From positions 62,001 through 126,000 of the forward strand of contig NZ_AUXV01000001.1 of NCBI RefSeq assembly GCF_001625575.1: a DNA stretch of 64,000 bases, read 5' to 3'. A program made the position numbers and the translations under genes. The DNA comes from Pseudoalteromonas luteoviolacea S2607. GTDB taxonomy: Bacteria; Pseudomonadota; Gammaproteobacteria; Enterobacterales; Alteromonadaceae. Below the pieces are notes generated by a model that saw nothing but the letters and a program-made list of their open reading frames with translations, made no database searches and was not told the DNA's origin. Positions 48,742 through 57,645 of this stretch are shown piece by piece. Every line of letters starts with the position of its first letter. The stretch's first letter is position 1.

Positions 48742-49086
48742 TCATTGACTATTTCTAGACCACAGTAAAACGGTGTCACCCATTAAATTTTCTTCAATTG
48801 TATCCAATAAGTTGCTTGGCAAAGCGCAATCATTAAGGGACTGAAACAGTTCATTAAGCTCTGCTTCTATCTTGTGCAAATTATTAATCACAATTGTTGT
48901 GTTCGCGCCTTTAATTTCTAAGCAGTGTACTAGGCCAATACTTAAATCCCAATGGTACATTATCTCCGTGAGATCCGATAAAAGCATGTTTTGCACCTTT
49001 AGACCTTCGGAAATTTTTAAATATCGTCCCTCAACACGTATTTTTACCTTAAAAAATGACCACATAATTAAATTAAAATTCTGCAC
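48742..49086 (-). CDS. Hypothetical protein
   Basis: 114 residues from a GTG (or 107 from MWSFFKVKIRVEG): then GRYLKISEGLKVQNMLLSDL, then LVHCLEIKGANTTIVINNLH. The beta-rich first two thirds plus a final helix resemble PH-like small proteins. No partner seen. Confidence 0.5.
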   Translation of the reverse strand: MQNFNLIMWSFFKVKIRVEGRYLKISEGLKVQNMLLSDLTEIMYHWDLSIGLVHCLEIKGANTTIVINNLHKIEAELNELFQSLNDCALPSNLLDTIEENLMGDTVLLWSRNSQ

Positions 49087-49117
49087 AACATGAAGCTTTT
49101 AGACTGGCTAGATGTAC

Positions 49118-49540
49118 CTACTTACTCAATACAGGAGTACCTTCTGCCAATTTTTCTAAGCGAGCGATTTGGGCTAATTCGGTTGTTGACAATGGTTCAT
49201 AGAACCTCGGGTAAGGCCATCCATATCCCCAACGAAATGAGGTGGGTAAATACGGACTGCCACCAACTCTTACGCCTGCTAGCATGAGCTTTGCAATTTT
49301 AGCTTCACCCACGTTGGCAACACATTTTTCAAGCTCACGGTCTGCATTTAGCCTGTCATCGTATGTCCCCCCCTTCCAGTATGCATAGTCATGTGCGGTA
49401 CAACATGAAAGCCACAACTCTTTTTGTGTGGGGGTACCATCAGGAAAAACACTGCACCCATCAGACGTAAAAGCGCTAATCGTATTGGCAGACAAATGTG
49501 TTGATATCAAAATGAAGAGCAAAGAAAATAACGTGCGCAT
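49118..49540 (-). CDS. Exported protein with a phospholipase A2-type CCxxHD motif
   Basis: 140 residues. Signal peptide MRTLFSLLFILISTHLSANT. SDGCSVFPDGTPTQKELWLS, then CCTAHDYAYWKGGTYDDRLN, then ADRELEKCVA contains the CCxxHD-x(10)-D arrangement of the PLA2 active helix and the Cys partners. The Asp that pairs with His appears as DDR or the following AD. Family usually listed as hypothetical; an active lipase is possible but not shown. Confidence 0.6.
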   Translation of the reverse strand: MRTLFSLLFILISTHLSANTISAFTSDGCSVFPDGTPTQKELWLSCCTAHDYAYWKGGTYDDRLNADRELEKCVANVGEAKIAKLMLAGVRVGGSPYLPTSFRWGYGWPYPRFYEPLSTTELAQIARLEKLAEGTPVLSK

Positions 49541-49706
49541 ATACAGCCTTGAAGCAAATACTCTAAAAGCAAGGGCAGATTAAAATACACGAGGAAAATA
49601 TTAAATTCCAGTCACCGCCAGATTACCAATAAAGTTAATGTCTTCTCTATTCACACATACACTAAAATGCCTTAGACTATGTGGCGATTTATCCTATGAG
49701 AATTAT

Positions 49707-50081
49707 ATGCTTAAGCCACTAACAAAATTTTTCATTGTTATTGCGACGCTGATTGCCTTTGTCGGGCAAGTGAGTGCGTATAATTTCATGGGCGCGACTG
49801 GACATAACACCGAAGTCCAAGACACAACACAATCAATACAGCTAGCATCTGCGGGCCTTGATACCACGAATATACCCAGTGACGAAGATTGTTGTGAAGT
49901 TGACTGCTGTGAATCCGACTGTATATGTCCTGCAAATGCATGCATTGCCTTTGTCTACTTGAGTGCTCAGAGCAATACTTCAAGTGTTGTCGCACAAGGC
50001 CAATCCACTTTTAATGATGAAACGCAGCGCCCAAATAGCGTGCAAGCTCCGCTCTTTAGACCCCCCATTTTTACCTCTTAA
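49707..50081 (+). CDS. Exported Cys-rich small protein, partner of the TonB receptor
   Basis: 124 residues from the ATG at 49707: MLKPLTKFFIVIATLIAFVG is a signal peptide. A cluster DEDCCEVDCCESDCICPANA carries eight Cys, a candidate metal-binding site (copper, zinc). It precedes the TonB receptor by 90 bases on the same strand, so the two may be one operon. Confidence 0.65.
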   Translation: MLKPLTKFFIVIATLIAFVGQVSAYNFMGATGHNTEVQDTTQSIQLASAGLDTTNIPSDEDCCEVDCCESDCICPANACIAFVYLSAQSNTSSVVAQGQSTFNDETQRPNSVQAPLFRPPIFTS

Positions 50082-50171
50082 GGGTTAGTACGCCCAAAAT
50101 TTGTACACGTTAAAAATTTAAAAGTAAATTCGCACAACTTGCGAGCAATTTTTGGCATGTTTGAGGTAAAA

Positions 50172-52148
50172 ATGCGTAACCAATATTCTAAATTGGCAAT
50201 ATCAATGATGTTGTTGCCCTGTACAACGTATGCCGCCGGCCATGAAGAACATCATCATCACGATGATCATGAAAAGAACGGTAACATAGAAAAAATCCAA
50301 GTCACCGCCTCCAGATTAGGCAGAATCGTGACAGAATCAGCAACCCGTACAGAAGTGATTAATGCTGAAGAAGTTCAAGAAAAAGCGCTTATGCGACCGG
50401 GAAATATCTCTATGTTGGTGGCAGAAACGGGCGGTGTCAGAGTGCAAAATACGTCCCCTGCACTTGGTAGTGCAAATATCAAGCTACAAGGCCTGTATGG
50501 CCGTTATACCCAGCTACTGAGCGACGGCCTGCCACTTTATGGTGGGCAAACAGCCTCTATTGGTTTGTTGCAGATCCCTCCTACCGATCTTGCTAATGTG
50601 GAGATCATCAAAGGTTCAGCCTCCTCGCTTTATGGCGGCTCAGCACTTGGAGGCGTTATCAACCTGATTTCCCGCACACCGAATGATGAGTTCGAAGGAG
50701 AGGTGTTATTGAATGCCACTTCAAAAAGCGGTCAAGACATCACAGCATACGTGGCAGCACCAATCTCAGATGCGTTGAGTGGTTCTATTACAGCGGGAGG
50801 GCACCATCAAGCAGAGCAAGACCTTGATAACGATGGCTGGATAGACATGGCGGCTTACAATCGAGCAACCATGCGTCCGCGTTTGTATTGGTCAGGAACA
50901 AACGGCGAAAACCTGTACGTAACCCTTGGAGCTATGACGGAACAACGAACAGGCGGTACTGCTGAAGGTGCGGTTATGCCCGACGGTAACCCCTATGTGC
51001 AAGCGCAAGATACCGTTAGACTAGATAGCGGATTTATTTTTGAAAAGCCACTAGGCGAGGTTCTAAACCTGAATGTTCGCGGCTCGGCGATGCATCAAGA
51101 GCACGAACACCAATATGGTACGATATTAGAAAATGACGCCCATGACAGCTACCTAATTGAGTCAAGCATGTCTGGATATACAGACACCACTGCGTGGCTA
51201 ATTGGTGTGGCATATCAATCAGATTCTTTTGATTCTGATGAGTACTCTGGCTTTAATTATACGTATGATGTGCCTGGTTTATTTTCACAACTCGATTATG
51301 AAATGGCCGACGATGTATCGCTGTCACTCAGTGCCCGTACTGATTGGCATAGCGAGTATGGCACGCAGATAAGCCCGCGTATTTCAATGCTCTATAACCC
51401 AAATAACTGGACGATTCGCGGCTCATATGGCCAAGGCTTTTACGCACCTACTCCATTTATTGAGGACATCGATGATACCGGTCTATCTCGCCTTGAACCA
51501 CTGGATAACCTCAAAGAAGAGAAAGCATCAACAGCCTCTATAGACATCAGCTACACCTTTGATAGCGTTGAAACCAGCGTCACATTATTTGCCTCTGATG
51601 TTGAAAATGTCACTGAATTGGAAGTGATAGACAATATAAATTCAGCTAAGCAAGTACGTATCGTAAATGCACCCGGCCAAAGCGAAATACGCGGTGCCGA
51701 GCTTCTACTTCGTTACCGCTGGCATGACATCAAATTTACAGCCAGCTACTTGTATACGGATGCAACAAAAGCAAGTTCAAATGGGCTCACACGCACACCT
51801 TTATCGCTAACACCAAGACACTCAGCAGGTGCAGTGATCATGTGGGAGGAGCACGGTAGTCACCTTGTTGGGTTTGAAGCTTATTACACTGGTACTCAGC
51901 ACCTTGAGAATAATCCTTATCGCGAAAGCAGCGATCCGTATTGGCACCTCGGTTTACTAGGCCAAATTACACTTGGCAACGTCAGTTGGTTTTTAAATGC
52001 CGAAAACTTATTAAATGTCCGTCAAACCAAAGAGCACTCACTGGTGTTACCGGTTCAAGCAGCAAGTGGCCGTTGGACCACTGATATCTGGTCTCGCAAT
52101 GATGGGTTTACCGTCAATGCTGGCGTAAGAATTCAGTTTGGCGGCTAA
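50172..52148 (+). CDS. TonB-dependent receptor with His-rich N-terminus
   Basis: 658 residues from the ATG after GAGGTAAAA. Signal peptide MRNQYSKLAISMMLLPCTTY; then the mature N-terminus HEEHHHHDDHEKNG, rich in His and acids. The plug starts IEKIQVTASRLGRIVTESAT and has GLYGRYTQLLSDGLPLYGGQ and SLYGGSALGGVINLI; the barrel ends NAGVRIQFGG. The His stretch and the Cys-rich neighbour point to metal uptake (zinc or copper); this is an inference. Confidence 0.88.
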   Translation: MRNQYSKLAISMMLLPCTTYAAGHEEHHHHDDHEKNGNIEKIQVTASRLGRIVTESATRTEVINAEEVQEKALMRPGNISMLVAETGGVRVQNTSPALGSANIKLQGLYGRYTQLLSDGLPLYGGQTASIGLLQIPPTDLANVEIIKGSASSLYGGSALGGVINLISRTPNDEFEGEVLLNATSKSGQDITAYVAAPISDALSGSITAGGHHQAEQDLDNDGWIDMAAYNRATMRPRLYWSGTNGENLYVTLGAMTEQRTGGTAEGAVMPDGNPYVQAQDTVRLDSGFIFEKPLGEVLNLNVRGSAMHQEHEHQYGTILENDAHDSYLIESSMSGYTDTTAWLIGVAYQSDSFDSDEYSGFNYTYDVPGLFSQLDYEMADDVSLSLSARTDWHSEYGTQISPRISMLYNPNNWTIRGSYGQGFYAPTPFIEDIDDTGLSRLEPLDNLKEEKASTASIDISYTFDSVETSVTLFASDVENVTELEVIDNINSAKQVRIVNAPGQSEIRGAELLLRYRWHDIKFTASYLYTDATKASSNGLTRTPLSLTPRHSAGAVIMWEEHGSHLVGFEAYYTGTQHLENNPYRESSDPYWHLGLLGQITLGNVSWFLNAENLLNVRQTKEHSLVLPVQAASGRWTTDIWSRNDGFTVNAGVRIQFGG

Positions 52149-52435
52149 AAAGTCGAACAGACCTTAGATTTCGGATTGTTAGGGGAGAGCCTCGACTCTC
52201 CCTATTTCTGCTAAACCGATAAAGCAACCTTGTTATCTACCCAGACTAGAAGTTTAATCATTTAGTCTATCTCTTCGCGCCCTATTATTTCGTTTATCTA
52301 TGGTACAAAAGCATGTAATACCTTCGCCTTCCCACACTTGTTTATTTACAAGTAGTAAAACAACTGTTAACAATAATACTGTTGATAACTTATCAACACC
52401 ATTTAATTATTTAAAACTAAGGAAAGGACATAGAA
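52149..52435. other. Intergenic region before a small secreted peptide
   Basis: 287 bases. No gene seen. The end is an AAGGAAAGGA ribosome binding region. Confidence 0.4.
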
Positions 52436-52636
52436 ATGATAAAAACGACAATCGTTGCACTCGCAACACTTTTAGTAACGGCAGCTCCCTCACACGTTGA
52501 AGCTAATGATATTATCAATGTGTATTGCTTTAAAAACGGCAAGTTATTATGGGAAGATGTATTTTACGACTACCGAGCGGCACAACGCGCATCCGATATA
52601 TGCCGAAGAATCGGTGGTACACCCGACATGCTTTAA
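52436..52636 (+). CDS. Small secreted peptide
   Basis: 66 residues: MIKTTIVALATLLVTAAPSH, EANDIINVYCFKNGKLLWED, VFYDYRAAQRASDICRRIGG, TPDML. Signal peptide to about residue 23, then a 43-residue mature part with two Cys. A strong ribosome binding site is followed downstream by a perfect hairpin. Function unknown. Confidence 0.6.
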   Translation: MIKTTIVALATLLVTAAPSHVEANDIINVYCFKNGKLLWEDVFYDYRAAQRASDICRRIGGTPDML

Positions 52637-52656
52637 AATAAAGTGCTAGTCGATTA

Positions 52657-52689
52657 CGTAAATAAGTAGGCCTTTCCTACTTATTTACG
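52657..52689. terminator. Perfect hairpin after the small peptide gene
   Basis: Fourteen-base arms CGTAAATAAGTAGG and CCTACTTATTTACG around a 5-base loop. No long T run follows, so it may stabilise mRNA or act as a weak terminator. Confidence 0.6.
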
Positions 52690-52725
52690 CTTTGCTCAGT
52701 TTCTTGGAGACTTGAAGTATAGAAA

Positions 52726-52765
52726 CCTTCACTTTAAATCGATACAAACAAATAAAAAGTGAAGG
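52726..52765. terminator. Stem-loop downstream of the protease gene
   Basis: CCTTCACTTT, 20 bases, AAAGTGAAGG, just past the stop of the minus-strand protease gene. Confidence 0.5.
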
Positions 52766-52784
52766 ATGTCTAAAAAGAAGTGAA

Positions 52785-54668
52785 TTAGTTACAAGCTTTT
52801 ACCCACTTCCACACAGCCCACTGTGTTGAGTTGTCAGCCGGCGATTGGCCTCTCGTCCACCACTTAGCTTCATACACATTACCGTTTTGAGACGCTTGAT
52901 CACCTTTTAGGTAAACTGTGCCGCTATCCCATGCAGGGACATTGCAGCCACTGCCTGCGGTAACTTCAACGGTGCGTGTCAATGTATCTTGCTTACCAGC
53001 CCCATCAGTGACCGTTAGCGAAACGCTATAAGTGCCAGCGGCACCATACGTGTGAACAGGATTTTGCGACTGACTAGTGCTGCCATCACCAAATTGCCAT
53101 GCGTAACCAACAACCCCAGTATCATCTGTTGACGTATCAGAGAATGACACCGTTAAGTTATTAGCACTGTGAGTGAAACCAGCCACTGGTGCTTGATTCG
53201 TACCATCAGTCACAGAAACAGACTTAGTCACTGTACCTGTCGCACCTTCGTTGTCAGTCACAACCAAAGACACTTGGTATGTGCCTGCTTGTGCGAATGT
53301 GTGATCTACACGCGTTTGAGACGCCACACTGCCATCACCGAATTGCCATGCAACGCTAGCAATACTGCCATCTACATCGCTTGAACCACTGGCATCGAAA
53401 GTGCAAGTTAGTTGATTGCAGTTAACCTGAATGTCAGCAGTTGGTGGGGTATTACCTACATGGCCATTGTCTCCCACTGGCACAACGCCACCAAAGTGTG
53501 AGGATACTTTTGGCCAAATTAGCTCGATACGCGTACCGCGATTAAGTTTTGTCGTGCATTGCGTGCTGTTTCCATAATGATGCAATGCGATGACATTGTT
53601 GTGCTCTGCGGACAAGACAGGCGACCCCGACGAGCCACCAATGGTGTCACATTTGTAACCCATATCTGTATTGCTACCTCGCCCTGCTGTAACAGTCTGA
53701 TCTATTTGACAGTAACCCGTGTCATTTTGATCGCTTTCTATCGCCAACTCTTTAGGGTTGCCACTGCCATGTTGTGGAATATAGATTCTTTGTCCAAGTG
53801 TTTGCGAGGTTACATCAAGACCAAAATGACCAAACCGTTTAATCTTATCGAACTCTTGTACCGTGAATAATGTGTAGTCAAGACTGTAGTCGGTAGCCAG
53901 AAGTTGGTCGCCTTTTACTTTAACCGTTGCATTCGGCTGCCCTGTGCCACATGCAGTACGCTGATAGTTGAACCAAACCTCGACATTTTTGGCTTCAGCT
54001 GCGGTGTCAAAACAGTGATTGTTCGTAAACATGTGATTGCTCGAACCGACACGCCACGCTGTACACAGGCTTCGCCCCCCAATCAATAAACGTGCCACGG
54101 GACGGCTGCGCTCAAATTCAACTGGGTGAGTAGACTCCCAACACGCCACATCTCGACGCTCATTAATGCCACAGGTTGATTTTGGTTCAATTAAATCCGC
54201 AGCTAACATGTGTGCTTTTGCCGCTATTTCTGATTCAGGGTATCCGGCGAAGAAATTATCAATCTCTATACCATGGTGAGGCTGCCAAAGAGTCGGGGTT
54301 GGTACAACCAGCTTCAGCTGGATAGCATCAGCAGAAATCGACATAGCAGAAGTGACATCGCTGTCATTATGATCATAGCGATATGTTTCACGCCCGTCTA
54401 AATCACTAACTTGTAAATAAGCGCCTTTTGGCAGCTCAAATTTAGCAAAATTAACCTTGATAAAGTTTGCATTAGGGTGATGAATTGTATGCTCAAAGTG
54501 CCCAGAAGTAGAACTCAGAGTATGGTTTAAACCCAAAGCCATTTGGTACGGCACCGCCTCAGCTACAATCTCCTTTTGTTGATTTTCGAATGAGCTGGCT
54601 TGTAAGTTAGTCGCCAAAAACAGCGCACATGCTGGTAGCATGGACTTGATTACTTTACATGATGTCAT
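52785..54668 (-). CDS. Secreted lysyl-endopeptidase-like serine protease with two PKD and a chitin-binding domain
   Basis: 627 residues. Signal to about residue 25; a propeptide to about 165; trypsin-like domain ~165-400 with CGINERRDVACW, ARLLIGGRSLCTAWRVGS, catalytic His (NNHC, ~217), Asp (LDYTLF, ~260) and Ser (GGSSGSPV, ~344). PKD domains at ~406-485 and ~489-572 (WQFGDGS in each). C-terminal ~574-626 (CNVPAWDSGTVYLKGDQ) is a chitin-binding type-3/CBM5-like domain. It should be exported and degrade proteins on particles or chitin-rich surfaces. Confidence 0.88.
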   Translation of the reverse strand: MTSCKVIKSMLPACALFLATNLQASSFENQQKEIVAEAVPYQMALGLNHTLSSTSGHFEHTIHHPNANFIKVNFAKFELPKGAYLQVSDLDGRETYRYDHNDSDVTSAMSISADAIQLKLVVPTPTLWQPHHGIEIDNFFAGYPESEIAAKAHMLAADLIEPKSTCGINERRDVACWESTHPVEFERSRPVARLLIGGRSLCTAWRVGSSNHMFTNNHCFDTAAEAKNVEVWFNYQRTACGTGQPNATVKVKGDQLLATDYSLDYTLFTVQEFDKIKRFGHFGLDVTSQTLGQRIYIPQHGSGNPKELAIESDQNDTGYCQIDQTVTAGRGSNTDMGYKCDTIGGSSGSPVLSAEHNNVIALHHYGNSTQCTTKLNRGTRIELIWPKVSSHFGGVVPVGDNGHVGNTPPTADIQVNCNQLTCTFDASGSSDVDGSIASVAWQFGDGSVASQTRVDHTFAQAGTYQVSLVVTDNEGATGTVTKSVSVTDGTNQAPVAGFTHSANNLTVSFSDTSTDDTGVVGYAWQFGDGSTSQSQNPVHTYGAAGTYSVSLTVTDGAGKQDTLTRTVEVTAGSGCNVPAWDSGTVYLKGDQASQNGNVYEAKWWTRGQSPADNSTQWAVWKWVKACN

Positions 54669-55415
54669 AAGTTGAATGTCCTTTATTTGTAATTATTGTG
54701 CCTTAAATGAAAAAGCTCTTGAAACTTATGTTATATTAAAGTTAATATCAAGATAATTTTTTCGAATATTCTTTGTAGATTAAGTTCAAACAGTATTCAA
54801 CTGCTCACGTCAATTCGCACAAATAGGGAAACCCTCTGTTATTACATGTAGTTTTTACTTTATTATCAGATGAGCGCCTTGTTTGCATCCAAGCATAAAA
54901 ATCAAACATCTTTAACTTCGTTTATTTAATACACTGTTCTCCAAAAAAACGTATGTATATCGATACCATGCTCGTGTACTGTAACGCCACTTTCAAATCT
55001 CATGGCTTATTATCTTCATAAAAATTAACGTATTGAAGGAATTACAATGCCGTATCCACTGCTAATAAGGTTTACAATCTAACTGTAGTTCGGATCCAGA
55101 TTCTGTTTAATAAACCTATCAAGCAGAGAAATCTACAGCCCTTTTTTGCAGTAAACCGTTTGCTGGTGCCGCCCAGACGACAATAAACTCATAACAGGAA
55201 AATATCGCCTCTTAGACTCTGTAACTTGAAGATAATCACTTTGGTTTGCGAGGAATTTAGTTACTTTTATCAAAACAAACCGCTTGAAATATTGCAATTT
55301 TCAGCCCAATGGATGGATTCGTGCGATAAATGCCTACATCTTGCGAAATTAGTTAGGTATCATTCTAGATACAAGTATATTATAACATTACATTACTTTT
55401 ATTAGGGGATACCCA
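54669..55415. other. Long AT-rich intergenic region
   Basis: 747 bases between divergent genes. I see no convincing gene. Its size leaves room for regulatory sites of the protease and peptidase genes or a small RNA, but no structure stood out. Confidence 0.4.
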
Positions 55416-57587
55416 GTGCTAAGAAAAACCCACCTAGCTTTGGCCATTTCGGCAGCGGTTCTATTTGCCGGCTGCTCGAAAGCGCCTGAAGAGCAACAAG
55501 CCAGTCAAGCTACTGCTACAGAAAAAACGGTTGCTGAAGCTACAAGCAGCGATATTAAACAAAACCCTTTCTTTCAAGAGTGGACAACCCCATTTGGCGC
55601 GCCGCCACTTGGTCAAATTAAAACAGAGCACTTTTTACCTGCGTTCAATCAAGCTATGGTTGAGCATAAGAAAGAGATTGATGCGATTACTGACAACGAG
55701 CGTCCTGCCGATTTTACAAATACCATCGAAGCAATGGAATTAGCAGGCTCAACGCTTTCGCGTGTTTCTGCGGTATTCTTTAATTTGTCTAACACAGAAT
55801 CAAACGAGCAAATGCAAAAGCTGCAACGTGAGATTTCACCGTTATTGACGCGTCATGAAAATGAAATTCAAATGAATGAAGCGCTGTTCAAACGTGTAGC
55901 ACAGGTTTATGAGAATCGCGGTTCAGCACTGCTAAACGCTGAGCAAACGCGTTTACTTGAGCGTATTTACAATAGTTTTGTTCGTTCAGGTGCAAAGCTT
56001 ACAGGTGAGCAACGTGCTGAATTTGCAAAAATTAACGAGCGCCTTTCAGCATTGACAACTGAGTTCGGTCAAAACGCTTTAAACGATTCTCGTGCTTTCA
56101 CGCTGGTACTTGAAGAGTCTGACTTAGCTGGGTTATCACAATCACAACGTGATGCAGCAGCAGCTGCCGCGACAGCAAGAGATTTACCTGGAAAATACGT
56201 CATTACACTTAACCGCTCAAGCGTTCAGCCGTTCTTGCAATTCTCAGAGCGTCGTGACCTACGTGAAAAAGCATTTAAAGGTTGGGCAAACCGTGGGGAC
56301 AATGACAATGAGTTTGATAACAAAGCTATCATTGCAGAAATCGTAGAACTTCGTTCAAAACGCGCTCAACTTCTAGGATATAAACATCACTCTGAGTACG
56401 TGCTTACTAATTCAATGGCAAGCAAACCTGAAACAGCAATGGATCTACTAACAAAAGTATGGGAGCCAGCTGTTGAAAAAGCCGAGCAAGAGCGTGAATG
56501 GATCAAAGAACAGATGGCTGCAGAAGGTGTCACTCACAAGCTTGAACCATGGGATTGGCGCTTTTACGCCGAGAAAGTGCGCAAAGCTAAATTTGACCTA
56601 GACCAAGGTCAAATCGCTGAGTACTTCGAGCTAAATAATATGATCGAGGCACAGTTTTACACAGCTGAGCGTTTATTTGGCTTAAAGTTTGTTGAACGTA
56701 CAGATATCCCTGTTTACAACCCTGTTGTACGTGTTTGGGAAGTGCAAGATAAAGCAGGTAATGCGATTGGCTTGTTCTACGGGGACTACTATGCGCGTTC
56801 AACTAAACGTTCTGGCGCTTGGATGAGCTCATTCCGTACACAGCAGAAACTGGCGGGTGATGTTAAACCATTAATTCTAAACAACATGAACCTGAATAAA
56901 CCTGCTGAAGGTGAGCCGACGTTGATGAGCTACTCAGACGCGGTAACTTTATTCCATGAGTTTGGACATGCACTACACGGCTTACTTTCGAATGTAACTT
57001 ATCCAACACTGGCTGGTACTAGTGTACCTCGTGACTGGGTGGAATTCCCTGCACAGTTGTTTGAGCACTTCATTGCTCAGCCTGAAATGCTGAAAAAATT
57101 CGCGCTTCATTACAAAACTAATGAGCCAATGCCAAAAGAGCTGCTGGATAAGATCAAGCAAGCAGGCACATTCAACCAAGGTTTCGCAACAGTTGAGTTT
57201 ACTGCATCTGCGCTTGTAGATATGGCCTACCACCAAATGACCGACGTAAAAGATCTCGATGTTCGTGCATTTGAAAATAAAGTACTCACTGAGTACGGTA
57301 AACCTGAAGAAATCATCATGCGTCACCGTAGTACACACTTCGGTCATATTTTCGCAGGCGGTTACTCGTCGGCTTACTATGCCTATATGTGGTCTGAAAT
57401 CTTAGATGCAGATGGCTTCGATGCTTTCTTAGAAAAGAAAGATATCTTTGATAAAGAAACAGCCGAACGTTTATATCAGTTCATCTACAGCCGTGGTGAC
57501 ACGCTTGATTACTTTGAAGCCTATGAAGGCTTTAGAGGTAGAAAGCCAACCACTGATGCGCTACTGCGCAACAGAGGTTTAGACTAA
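55416..57587 (+). CDS. M3-family metallopeptidase lipoprotein (peptidyl-dipeptidase Dcp type)
   Basis: 723 residues from a GTG. Signal with lipobox LFAGC, so membrane-anchored. FHEFGHALHGLLSN at about residue 512 is the HExxH zinc motif of M3 peptidases, with a downstream Glu expected in the QLFEHF region. The fold and length match Dcp/OpdA. It cleaves dipeptides from short peptides; the lipoprotein form fits periplasmic use of peptides. A GGGG ribosome binding site precedes the start. Confidence 0.9.
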   Translation: MLRKTHLALAISAAVLFAGCSKAPEEQQASQATATEKTVAEATSSDIKQNPFFQEWTTPFGAPPLGQIKTEHFLPAFNQAMVEHKKEIDAITDNERPADFTNTIEAMELAGSTLSRVSAVFFNLSNTESNEQMQKLQREISPLLTRHENEIQMNEALFKRVAQVYENRGSALLNAEQTRLLERIYNSFVRSGAKLTGEQRAEFAKINERLSALTTEFGQNALNDSRAFTLVLEESDLAGLSQSQRDAAAAAATARDLPGKYVITLNRSSVQPFLQFSERRDLREKAFKGWANRGDNDNEFDNKAIIAEIVELRSKRAQLLGYKHHSEYVLTNSMASKPETAMDLLTKVWEPAVEKAEQEREWIKEQMAAEGVTHKLEPWDWRFYAEKVRKAKFDLDQGQIAEYFELNNMIEAQFYTAERLFGLKFVERTDIPVYNPVVRVWEVQDKAGNAIGLFYGDYYARSTKRSGAWMSSFRTQQKLAGDVKPLILNNMNLNKPAEGEPTLMSYSDAVTLFHEFGHALHGLLSNVTYPTLAGTSVPRDWVEFPAQLFEHFIAQPEMLKKFALHYKTNEPMPKELLDKIKQAGTFNQGFATVEFTASALVDMAYHQMTDVKDLDVRAFENKVLTEYGKPEEIIMRHRSTHFGHIFAGGYSSAYYAYMWSEILDADGFDAFLEKKDIFDKETAERLYQFIYSRGDTLDYFEAYEGFRGRKPTTDALLRNRGLD

Positions 57588-57597
57588 TCCCACCCTT

Positions 57598-57629
57598 AAA
57601 AAGCCGAAGTCATAGTACTTCGGCTTTTT
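57598..57629. terminator. Bidirectional terminator between the peptidase and the beta-helix gene
   Basis: AAAAAGCCGAAGT, CATAGT, ACTTCGGCTTTTT: 13-base arms with A and T runs on both sides, serving both convergent genes. Confidence 0.9.
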
Positions 57630-57645
57630 ATTTGTCAAACAATGT

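Noticed and set aside
53169..54089. Plus-strand frames opposite the serine protease
   Set aside because: They are shadows of the protease gene.
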